This document shows, one piece after another, positions 21,952 through 29,011 of a stretch of 62,218 nt of DNA (the first letter of the stretch is position 1; each line of letters starts with the position of its first letter). The position numbers were made by a program, and so were the translations under genes. The stretch comes from Candidatus Kerfeldbacteria bacterium (GTDB taxonomy: Bacteria > Patescibacteriota > Patescibacteriia > UBA9570), in contig JACPGK010000020.1 in the NCBI GenBank assembly GCA_016182495.1, forward strand, positions 1 through 62,218, written 5' to 3'. Under the pieces are notes generated by a model. That model did no database searches. It had not been told where the DNA came from and was given only the letters and a program-made list of their open reading frames with translations.

Positions 21952-23137
21952 TCTAACGCGCCCCCAAGATTATCAACAAGCCTTACGTAGTGGGGCAGAT
22001 TATGTAGAGTTGCGTACGGATTATTTTACCGATCAACAACTCAAACACTTTGTGGAACATAGCACGTTGCCCGTGATCTACACCATCAAACGTCCCACAG
22101 CTTATTTACCCAAGGTTGCCTATGTAGACATAGATGATCAATCCAAACAACATCTTTCAGGAAAAGTTATTCGGTCTTTTCATGATTATAAACGCACTCC
22201 CCATTTTTCAACATTAAATCAGCTGGTGCAGAGCATCTTAAAACAAAAATCAATTCCAAAAATTGCTACGCACGTTCAGACAGTAGCTGATCTTTATACG
22301 TTAGCCAGACTGCAAAAGAAATATGGTAAAAAGATTATTGTGGTTGGCATGGGCGAATTAGGCATGATGACCAGAGTGTATAACAAAAGTTTATTGACGT
22401 ATGCTAGCGTTTCTAGAGCTGCCACTACAGCCACCGGACAGTTAACGATGAAGGAAATGAAGACCACTCAACTATTTGGTTTAGTTGGTGATGCTATCCA
22501 ACATAGTTTAAGTCCAAAGCTGCATCAGCAGTTTTATCGGCAAAAGCATTTACCGTATGATTATCAATTATGGGAAACAGTTGATTTGGCAAAGATGATG
22601 TTTGTGTTTGATTTTTTTGAACTACCAGGTGCGTCGGTAACCAAGCCATTCAAACGTCAGGTGATGCAGTATTGTGATCAGATTGATCGGCATGCCAAAA
22701 AAATTGGGGCAGTCAATACGGTAGTGCGCCGGGGCAACACGTTGCTTGGTTATAATACCGATTGGCTTGGTGTACAAAACAGTATTGGTCGTTACCTAAC
22801 AGGTAAACGAGTGTTGATACTAGGTAGAGGTGGCACAGCCAAAGCCATAGCTTATGCCGCCAAACAAGCTGGATCAAAAAAAATAACCATGCTGGGTCAT
22901 CAACAATTACCAACTAGCACAACTGATTATGATGTTGTCGTGAATGCTACTCCAGTAGGTGATCAATTATTAGTGCCAGCCAATAGTTTAAAAGGTAAAG
23001 TGGTGATGGATTGTATTTATGGTCAGCAGACTGAATTATTGAAACAGGCCAGGTATAATGGTGCCAAGGTTGTGCTCGATGGCCTGCCTATGTTACGGTA
23101 TCAAGCAACAGAACAGTTTAGATTAATGAAAGTTTGA
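21938..23137 (+). CDS. aroD-aroE: Type I 3-dehydroquinate dehydratase - shikimate dehydrogenase fusion
   Basis: VELRTDYF, RSFHDYKRTP, KIATHVQ; then SLSPKLH, GASVTKPFK, GAVNTVV, NTDWLG. Confidence 0.92.
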   Translation: MIAVSLTRPQDYQQALRSGADYVELRTDYFTDQQLKHFVEHSTLPVIYTIKRPTAYLPKVAYVDIDDQSKQHLSGKVIRSFHDYKRTPHFSTLNQLVQSILKQKSIPKIATHVQTVADLYTLARLQKKYGKKIIVVGMGELGMMTRVYNKSLLTYASVSRAATTATGQLTMKEMKTTQLFGLVGDAIQHSLSPKLHQQFYRQKHLPYDYQLWETVDLAKMMFVFDFFELPGASVTKPFKRQVMQYCDQIDRHAKKIGAVNTVVRRGNTLLGYNTDWLGVQNSIGRYLTGKRVLILGRGGTAKAIAYAAKQAGSKKITMLGHQQLPTSTTDYDVVVNATPVGDQLLVPANSLKGKVVMDCIYGQQTELLKQARYNGAKVVLDGLPMLRYQATEQFRLMKV

Positions 23138-23140
23138 ATT

Positions 23141-24115
23141 ATGCCCGGTAATACCTTTGGAACAATTTTTCGCTTAACTACTTGGGGTGAATCTCATGGT
23201 GTTGCTATTGGCGGAGTAATAGATGGCTGCCCGGCTGACATTGCTTTATGTGCAGCTGATATTCAAAAAGATCTCGATCGCCGTAAGCCTGGTCAAAGCA
23301 GTATTACCAGTGCTCGCAAGGAACCTGATACAGTGCAAATTTTGTCTGGCGTGTTTCAGGGCAAAACTACCGGTACGCCAATTAGTCTGATTATGTACAA
23401 TCAAGATCAACGCTCCAAAGATTACGAAAAGCTAGTATACAAATATCGTCCTGGTCATGCTGATGAAGTATACGATTTGAAATATGGCTGGCGTGATTAT
23501 CGTGGCGGTGGGCGAGCCAGTGCCCGTGAAACGGCTATCCGTGTAGCCGCTGGCGCCATTGCCAAAAAAATCTTGCCCCGAAAAACCGCAGTGATTGCCT
23601 ACACCAAACAAATTCAAGATTTAGTTGTCACCACACCAAAATTGAATCAGATTGAACAAAACACCGTGCGTGCAGCTGATAACGTCATTGCCAAAAAAAT
23701 GGTGGCACTGATTAAAACGGCTATGCGCCAACAGGATTCGTTAGGCGGTGTGATTGAAATTGTAATCAAACATTGCCCGATAGGATTAGGCGAACCGGTA
23801 TTTGATAAATTGAAAGCCGATTTGGCCAAAGCTTTATTAAGTATCAATGCTGTAGTCGGATTTGAATATGGCGCTGGCTTTGGCGTGGCGCAGTTGTACG
23901 GTTCAGAACATAATAAAATTGAAGTGGGGATGTATGGCGGTATTTCGAATGGAAAAACGATAACTATGCGTGTGGCGGTGAAACCAACTTCATCCATAAA
24001 AATAGGCGGCCGGCACGATCCATGTTTATTGCCGCGGGCTGTGCCAATTTGTGAAGCCATGGTTAATGTGGTGTTAGCGGATCATTATTTACGGAATGCC
24101 ACTGCTACCGTATGA
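23141..24115 (+). CDS. aroC: Chorismate synthase
   Basis: [37 protein letters not shown]. Confidence 0.97.
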   Translation: MPGNTFGTIFRLTTWGESHGVAIGGVIDGCPADIALCAADIQKDLDRRKPGQSSITSARKEPDTVQILSGVFQGKTTGTPISLIMYNQDQRSKDYEKLVYKYRPGHADEVYDLKYGWRDYRGGGRASARETAIRVAAGAIAKKILPRKTAVIAYTKQIQDLVVTTPKLNQIEQNTVRAADNVIAKKMVALIKTAMRQQDSLGGVIEIVIKHCPIGLGEPVFDKLKADLAKALLSINAVVGFEYGAGFGVAQLYGSEHNKIEVGMYGGISNGKTITMRVAVKPTSSIKIGGRHDPCLLPRAVPICEAMVNVVLADHYLRNATATV

Positions 24116-24669
24116 TCATAGCCGTAGCCGGTAATCAGGGCAGTTTTTCACATCAAGCTGGGCAATTGTATGCCACTGGCCAGCAATTGGCTGATGTTCA
24201 GTTTGTGTATGCTATTGATAGCGCTGGAGTGTTTGCCGCTGTACAAACTGGTGCGGCCGAATTAGGCATTATGCCCTTGTATAATCCCACGGGCGGAATA
24301 GTGCAAATGACACTGCAAGCTATGGGTGAACATCGTTTCAAAACTGTGGCTTCGTTCACTATGCCGGTGCAACACTGTTTGCTGTGCTTACCCAATGTGC
24401 GGCCCGATGAACTAAAAACTATTGTGTCGCACGAACAAGCCTTGGCCCAATGTCGGCAGTATGTCGATGTGAATTGGCCAGAGTGTCAGTTGCAACCCTA
24501 TAGCGATACTGCTCAAGCCGCTGCTGATTTAGCTGCTGGTAAATTTGCGCTGGAAACAGCTGTGTTGGCTCCAAAAATGTGCGTGGAATTATATGGTTTG
24601 CGCTTGATTGCCGAAGGGGTGCAAGATGATAAAAGTAATGGAACGGTGTTTATAGTGATTGGCTCATAA
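24112..24669 (+). CDS. pheA: Prephenate dehydratase, catalytic domain only (no ACT domain)
   Basis: 185 aa; [11 protein letters not shown]-terminal NGTVFIVI in place of canonical NxTRF. Confidence 0.82.
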   Translation: MIIAVAGNQGSFSHQAGQLYATGQQLADVQFVYAIDSAGVFAAVQTGAAELGIMPLYNPTGGIVQMTLQAMGEHRFKTVASFTMPVQHCLLCLPNVRPDELKTIVSHEQALAQCRQYVDVNWPECQLQPYSDTAQAAADLAAGKFALETAVLAPKMCVELYGLRLIAEGVQDDKSNGTVFIVIGS

Positions 24670-24672
24670 TGT

Positions 24673-25629
24673 ATGAACATAGCAATAATAGGCGCTGGTC
24701 GTTTCGGCACAGTATTACAAAAACATTTATCAACGGATAATGATGTGGTGATGGTAGGAGTAGAGTATCATTCTGCCCTTACCTCGGAATTATCGGAATG
24801 CAACCTAATCATTTTTGCGGTACCCAATCGTGCCTTGGCTGAAGCGGTTCAACAATGGAAACCGTTGATATCTGATACAGCCATTATTATGGATGTTGGT
24901 TCAGTCAAACTGTTGCCCTGCCAAATTTTATTAGAAGCTTTTCCCGAGCATAATGTCATCGGTACGCATCCATTATTCGGACCCGACAGTGCAGCTGAAT
25001 CATGGGACGGTCAAAAAATGGTGTGGTGTAAATTACACTGTGCCGACGATATCTATAACAATGTCCAAACATTATTTACCAGCCGTGGTGTTACTACTAT
25101 TGAAACTACACCGGAACAGCACGATCACATGATGGCGCAAACTCAAGCTCTGGTTCATTTTATTGGCCGGGCACTAACCGGTTTACAACCTCAAACTATT
25201 GCCACACCCGATTACGCTAATTTACTGCGCATGATGGAAAAAGTGACCAATGATACCTGGGAGTTATTTTATGATATGCAAAATTTAAATCCGTATACCA
25301 AACCGGTGCGGCAAGAATTTATAAAAAATATTGAAAAGTTGGAACAGGAGATTAAGAAAGAAAGCCAGGGTGAAAAATCGATTAATGAAATCCGTTCCCA
25401 AATAGATACTATCGATGAACAGATTGTGGCCCTGGTGGGGGAGCGGTTCAAATTGGCGCAACAGATTGGGCAACGTAAAAAAGATATTCAAGCTGACGTT
25501 CAAGACCCAAAACGCGAAACTGAATTATATTTGCGCATGCACCAGTTATCGCAACAATACCAGGTGCCGTTAGAAGTGGTGACACATCTCTATGATTATT
25601 TAATGGATCAAGCTCGCCGGATGCAATAA
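24673..25629 (+). CDS. tyrA: Prephenate dehydrogenase with C-terminal AroQ-type chorismate mutase
   Basis: N-terminal Rossmann IGAGRFGTVL, GTHPLFGPD; C-terminal INEIRSQIDTIDEQIVALVGERFKLAQQIGQRKK. Confidence 0.9.
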   Translation: MNIAIIGAGRFGTVLQKHLSTDNDVVMVGVEYHSALTSELSECNLIIFAVPNRALAEAVQQWKPLISDTAIIMDVGSVKLLPCQILLEAFPEHNVIGTHPLFGPDSAAESWDGQKMVWCKLHCADDIYNNVQTLFTSRGVTTIETTPEQHDHMMAQTQALVHFIGRALTGLQPQTIATPDYANLLRMMEKVTNDTWELFYDMQNLNPYTKPVRQEFIKNIEKLEQEIKKESQGEKSINEIRSQIDTIDEQIVALVGERFKLAQQIGQRKKDIQADVQDPKRETELYLRMHQLSQQYQVPLEVVTHLYDYLMDQARRMQ

Positions 25630-25635
25630 TTGCTC

Positions 25636-25664
25636 TTGACATGAAAATACTGTATTAGTACACT
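25636..25664 (+). promoter_or_regulatory. Promoter TTGACA-N17-TACACT
   Basis: TTGACA 25636-25641; TACACT 25659-25664. Confidence 0.75.
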
Positions 25665-25675
25665 ACTATTAACTT

Positions 25676-25783
25676 ATGCATCAACTAGCCGTTTGTGTAA
25701 CCTTTAACTGGAACCTCCGCAAGGTAGGTACTATTAATATTACAGTTAGCCAGCGGGTTAAAACGGACTATGCTCATGCTTAA
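25676..25783 (+). CDS. Putative third leader peptide MHQLAVCVTFNWNLRKVGTINITVSQRVKTDYAHA
   Basis: 35-codon ORF, 11 nt after -10; 3' part contains the antiterminator arm. Confidence 0.55.
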   Translation: MHQLAVCVTFNWNLRKVGTINITVSQRVKTDYAHA

Positions 25784-25843
25784 GTAAACAGAGTAGCTAG
25801 TAGAGAATAACCGTTTTAACCCGCTGACCAGCGGGATTTTTTT
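25751..25843 (+). promoter_or_regulatory. Overlapping antiterminator/terminator (attenuator-like)
   Basis: CAGCGGGTTAAAACGG (25751-25766) pairs perfectly with CCGTTTTAACCCGCTG (25811-25826); competing terminator CCCGCT-GACC-AGCGGG + ATTTTTTT (25820-25843). Confidence 0.8.
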
Positions 25844-26024
25844 GAAGTTCAATCCGCCCTTTGTCAATTAGGAGGAAGTATAGGCAACGTAGTATAAACC
25901 GGGAGTGAGATAAGGTCACTATTATTATATTGGCTTTATTCCACTCCCGGTTGGCAGACAAAGACTGTCCTGCCGGGAAAGCCGGGTACACACTTCACCG
26001 TGCGTGCCCACCGGAGAACGACCC

Positions 26025-26325
26025 CATGACCCCTGAGAAGTACCTGCAGCGCAAGACCATCGCTCGAACCAACAAGCTCCTCCGCCTGGCCTGGCTGGAG
26101 CTCAACGCTCCGCTCAAGTTCCAGTTCAAGGTCCAGGGCTGGAAGTCCGAGATCATGAAGCTGGCGGAGCTGGTCGGTTCGGGTATCACGTTCGAAGATG
26201 TTCGAGTGTTCGCTGTGCAGGTGGGAGTGAACGTGGAGGAGGTGCTCTCGCACCCCTTCCCGTGGGCCCCCAAGCCCACCCCCCGCCGGCCGCCGCACGA
26301 CTGCTACGACTATTCGAACATCTGA
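26025..26325 (+). CDS. GC-rich hypothetical protein
   Basis: MTPEKYLQRKTIART...; GC-ending codon usage unlike neighbours; GGAG upstream of ATG. Confidence 0.6.
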
Positions 26326-26335
26326 TATTTAAATA

Positions 26336-26513
26336 GCGCATTCAGCGCGGAAGGTTGTAGGGGTATTAGGCCCTGCATGTGGAATCATCCACAAGGCAAC
26401 CCTGTTTAACGACCTCCCCCGGACTACGTTGCCTACCTTCTTGTGTGAAGAACTTAACCCTAGAGGTGACGAGGTTCTGCATACAAACCAGGTAAACATT
26501 CCGGCTTCACAAC
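26336..26513 (+). ncRNA. Candidate structured RNA with a four-way junction
   Basis: GAAGGT 26350-26355/ACCTTC 26435-26440; GTAGGG 26357-26362/CCCTGC 26371-26376; TGTGGA 26378-26383/TCCACA 26388-26393; AGGCAAC 26394-26400/GTTGCCT 26428-26434; second domain GTGAAG 26445-26450/CTTCAC 26505-26510. Confidence 0.55.
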
Positions 26514-26534
26514 TCCTTTAATTCCCAGTACACT
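26506..26534 (+). promoter_or_regulatory. Promoter of M20 peptidase
   Basis: TTCACA 26506-26511, N17, TACACT 26529-26534, ATG 9 nt later. Confidence 0.7.
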
Positions 26535-26543
26535 GCTACCAGT

Positions 26544-27638
26544 ATGCAGCGCTTGTTAAAAAATTTTTTACGGTTGGTAAAAATTTCTAGCCCATCAGGT
26601 AGCGAGGCAGTGATTCGTAAAGTAATGATTACTCAACTTCGCCAGTTGGGTGTAAAAATTACCGTCGATCACGCCGGTAATGTCATTGGCCGGCTGGCCG
26701 GATACGGCCAGTTAAAATCAGCCCCACCGTATTTGTTATCGGCTCATTTAGATACAGTTCAACCGTGTAGTAAAGTAAAACCGGTAGTGCGCGGCAGTGT
26801 TATTATGTCGGATGGCAGCACCATTTTAGGAGCCGATGATAAAGCCGGTTTAAGCATTATTATAGAAGTGTTACAGCAGTTACATGATCAGCCGGTGGCT
26901 CACCTACCACTTGAGATTGTGTTGACTGTTGGTGAAGAAACCTACACCGCTGGCGCTCGCCAACTTGATATCAGCAAATTACATTCCGCTACCGGTGTGA
27001 CAGTGGATGGCACTACCATTAACTGCCTGAACAATGCGTCACCCGGCATTGCCTTAATTGATGTAACAGTGCAAGGCAAAGCTGCTCATTCGGGTATGGA
27101 GCCTGAACAAGGGATTAGTGCCATTCACATTGCTGCCGCTGGCATTGCCCGCATGAAACTTGGCCGCATTTCAAGCAGCACTACTGCTAACATCGGGTTT
27201 ATTAGTGGTGGCAGCAATCGTAATTCCATTCCTGATCGCGTTACCATTCAAGGTGAAGTGCGCAGTCATTCACCCGTGCAGTTAGAACAGCAACTCGAGC
27301 GCATGCACAAAGCGTTAGAAGATGCCGCTGAACAGTATGGTGGTACTTTGCATATTAACAGCCAGTTCGTAGTACCAAGTTACAGCTTAAAACCAATTAA
27401 TCCAGCTTTGCGCAAAGTACGCACGGTGTTAGAACGCCAGCTTGGGCAAGCGGTTGATTTAATCCAAAGTTGCGGTGTATCCGATGCCAATATTTTTAAC
27501 CATAAAGGTATTACCGTGGTTGATGTTGGTACCGGCGTGCAGCGGCCACATACGGTAGCCGAGCAGATTGATTTACGTGATATGGAAATGATTACCCGAG
27601 TGGTGTTTGATTTAATTGACACAAGCAATGTCTTTTGA
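26544..27638 (+). CDS. M20 family metallopeptidase (PepT/YqjE-like)
   Basis: LLSAHLDTV, GADDKAGLSIIIE, TVGEETYTAGA. Confidence 0.9.
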   Translation: MQRLLKNFLRLVKISSPSGSEAVIRKVMITQLRQLGVKITVDHAGNVIGRLAGYGQLKSAPPYLLSAHLDTVQPCSKVKPVVRGSVIMSDGSTILGADDKAGLSIIIEVLQQLHDQPVAHLPLEIVLTVGEETYTAGARQLDISKLHSATGVTVDGTTINCLNNASPGIALIDVTVQGKAAHSGMEPEQGISAIHIAAAGIARMKLGRISSSTTANIGFISGGSNRNSIPDRVTIQGEVRSHSPVQLEQQLERMHKALEDAAEQYGGTLHINSQFVVPSYSLKPINPALRKVRTVLERQLGQAVDLIQSCGVSDANIFNHKGITVVDVGTGVQRPHTVAEQIDLRDMEMITRVVFDLIDTSNVF

Positions 27639-27773
27639 TAGTCTGTGCGGCAATATTGTTATTGCATCCAGGAGCGTGTTTATAAGGCTTTTTTGTAGCT
27701 ATACTTGTAAATACACTCCCGGCTGCGCACCCGAAGAACTGGGTCGCGTGTTGCCCGGGGGAGCAAGAAGATC

Positions 27774-27923
27774 ATGACCACTCCCACTCCATCCACCCCT
27801 CCCGACCATCCTCCGACCCCTACCCCCACCCCCGTTCCCGCCGCGCCCCTGGTCACTCCGCCGCCCCCCCCGCGGAACGTCTCCCCCCAGGATGAGGAGG
27901 CGTGGCGCCACCACTTCGAGTGA
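27774..27923 (+). CDS. GC-rich proline/threonine-rich 49-aa peptide
   Basis: MTTPTPSTPPDHPPTPTPTPVPAAPLVTPPPPPRNVSPQDEEAWRHHFE; GGGGGAG upstream; hairpin GGGGACGG(27934-27941)/CCGTCCCC(27960-27967) downstream. Confidence 0.5.
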   Translation: MTTPTPSTPPDHPPTPTPTPVPAAPLVTPPPPPRNVSPQDEEAWRHHFE

Positions 27924-28078
27924 CAACCGGGAAGGGGACGGTACGCTACACTAAGCGCGCCGTCCCCAACCCCCTTCTAATAAAATTTTCAAAATACATC
28001 ACCATGGCAGCATTTTTCACCTAACCTTTGCCGTTTTCTTGTCAATGCTGGCCGGTGCACATTCTGTAGAAAAAAGCA

Positions 28079-28107
28079 TTGAAATTACTGGCCAAAAATG
28101 ATACACT
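28079..28107 (+). promoter_or_regulatory. Promoter of candidate ncRNA
   Basis: TTGAAA 28079-28084, N17, TACACT 28102-28107. Confidence 0.7.
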
Positions 28108-28113
28108 ACCATT

Positions 28114-28312
28114 GCCTTATCTTGAACCTTACACCACTTTCTACAATCCTTTCTCTTCGGGAGTCTAACATCGTTGTGATCTAGTGAGACGACAACCATT
28201 CAGCCGTTGTTTCAAATGATTGCACCTGCAGACACCCACCTAAAACCAGAGGGGAGTGGATTTGGTCTCGGATAAGGCCCAAATGATCCCAGCACACTGC
28301 TGGGGTTTTTTG
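28114..28312 (+). ncRNA. Candidate rod-shaped small RNA with intrinsic terminator (6S-like shape, family unassigned)
   Basis: Predicted +1 at 28114; closing helix GCCTTATC 28114-28121/GATAAGGC 28271-28278; CCACT 28134-28138/AGTGG 28255-28259; terminator CCCAGCA-CAC-TGCTGGG-GTTTTTT. Confidence 0.6.
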
Positions 28313-28319
28313 TAACTAA

Positions 28320-28422
28320 AACCTCATCCCCGACCCTTCTCCTATTTAGGAGAAGGGTGCCCGTACAGCAATATTCCCCCCCCTTCTCTTCAGTAGGAGA
28401 AGGGGGTTAGGGGGATGAGGTT
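28320..28422. repeat. Three-stem REP-like inverted repeat element
   Basis: Outer arms AACCTCATCCCC 28320-28331/GGGGATGAGGTT 28411-28422; hairpins 28334-28357 and 28379-28406. Confidence 0.85.
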
Positions 28423-28471
28423 CTTGAAGATAACAGGCAAATCTGTTAAACTTGTTAAAGTAATGATGAGC

Positions 28472-28493
28472 GCTCCCGGATGGGGGCTTTTTT
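28472..28493 (+). terminator. Terminator-like hairpin abutting DUF559 start codon
   Basis: GCTCCC-GGAT-GGGGGC-TTTTTT then ATG 28494. Confidence 0.6.
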
Positions 28494-28889
28494 ATGCGCT
28501 ATTATCAAAGTACTGCTCAAGAACGTCAGTTGCAAAAACAACTTCAAATACTAGCACAACAGTTGCGTTACGAACCTACTTTGGCAGAGCAGTTATTGTG
28601 GCAGTATTTAAAGGGTTATAAGACGTTTCCAGTACGATTTCGACGCCAATATGTAATTCATACTTTTATTGTCGATTTTTGTTGTGTTGCTAAAAAATTA
28701 GTGATCGAACTAGATGGAGCAATACATAACAAGCAACGAATTCGAGATCATGCCCGAGATGATATTTTAAAACAGTATGGTTTTACAGTACTACGCTTCA
28801 GTAATGAAGCAGTACTCTATACTATTAATGCTGTAGTAGAAAAAATTTCCTCACTCCTGAAAAGAAGAGGAATACAAGGGAGGGGTTAA
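28494..28889 (+). CDS. DUF559 / VSR-like endonuclease-fold protein
   Basis: LRYEPTLAEQLLWQYLKG, FRRQYVIHTFIVDFCC, VIELDGAIH, ILKQYGFTVLRFSNEAV. Confidence 0.9.
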   Translation: MRYYQSTAQERQLQKQLQILAQQLRYEPTLAEQLLWQYLKGYKTFPVRFRRQYVIHTFIVDFCCVAKKLVIELDGAIHNKQRIRDHARDDILKQYGFTVLRFSNEAVLYTINAVVEKISSLLKRRGIQGRG

Positions 28890-29011
28890 GATAGGGGAAG
28901 TGGGACGATGAGGTGTTTATGTTAACGTCCATTGACATAAACGTAAAAATCGGCACAATGTGTGGGCTTTCAACAGCCGCTGCCTGACGGACGGCGGACA
29001 AAGGAGATCAC

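Noticed and set aside
25751-25766. RVK codons in the third leader as a macrolide-arrest (+X+) motif
   Set aside because: Motif is short and a stall there would cover the antiterminator arm, favouring termination; no resistance gene downstream.
25685-25867. Minus-strand 60-aa ORF over the attenuator
   Set aside because: Overlaps inverted repeats; no start signals; explained by the plus-strand leader/terminator.
26336-26513. SRP, tmRNA or RNase P RNA
   Set aside because: Lacks the GGAAGGAAGCAG-type SRP core, the tRNA-like ends of tmRNA and GAGGAAAGTCC-type P4 of RNase P on either strand by eye.
27699-27926. Minus-strand Gly-rich ORF
   Set aside because: Complement of a Pro-rich GC tract; the plus-strand 49-aa ORF with SD is more plausible.
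28320-28422. CRISPR array
   Set aside because: Inverted rather than direct repeats with no regular spacers; fits a REP-like element. No CRISPR array was seen in the window.
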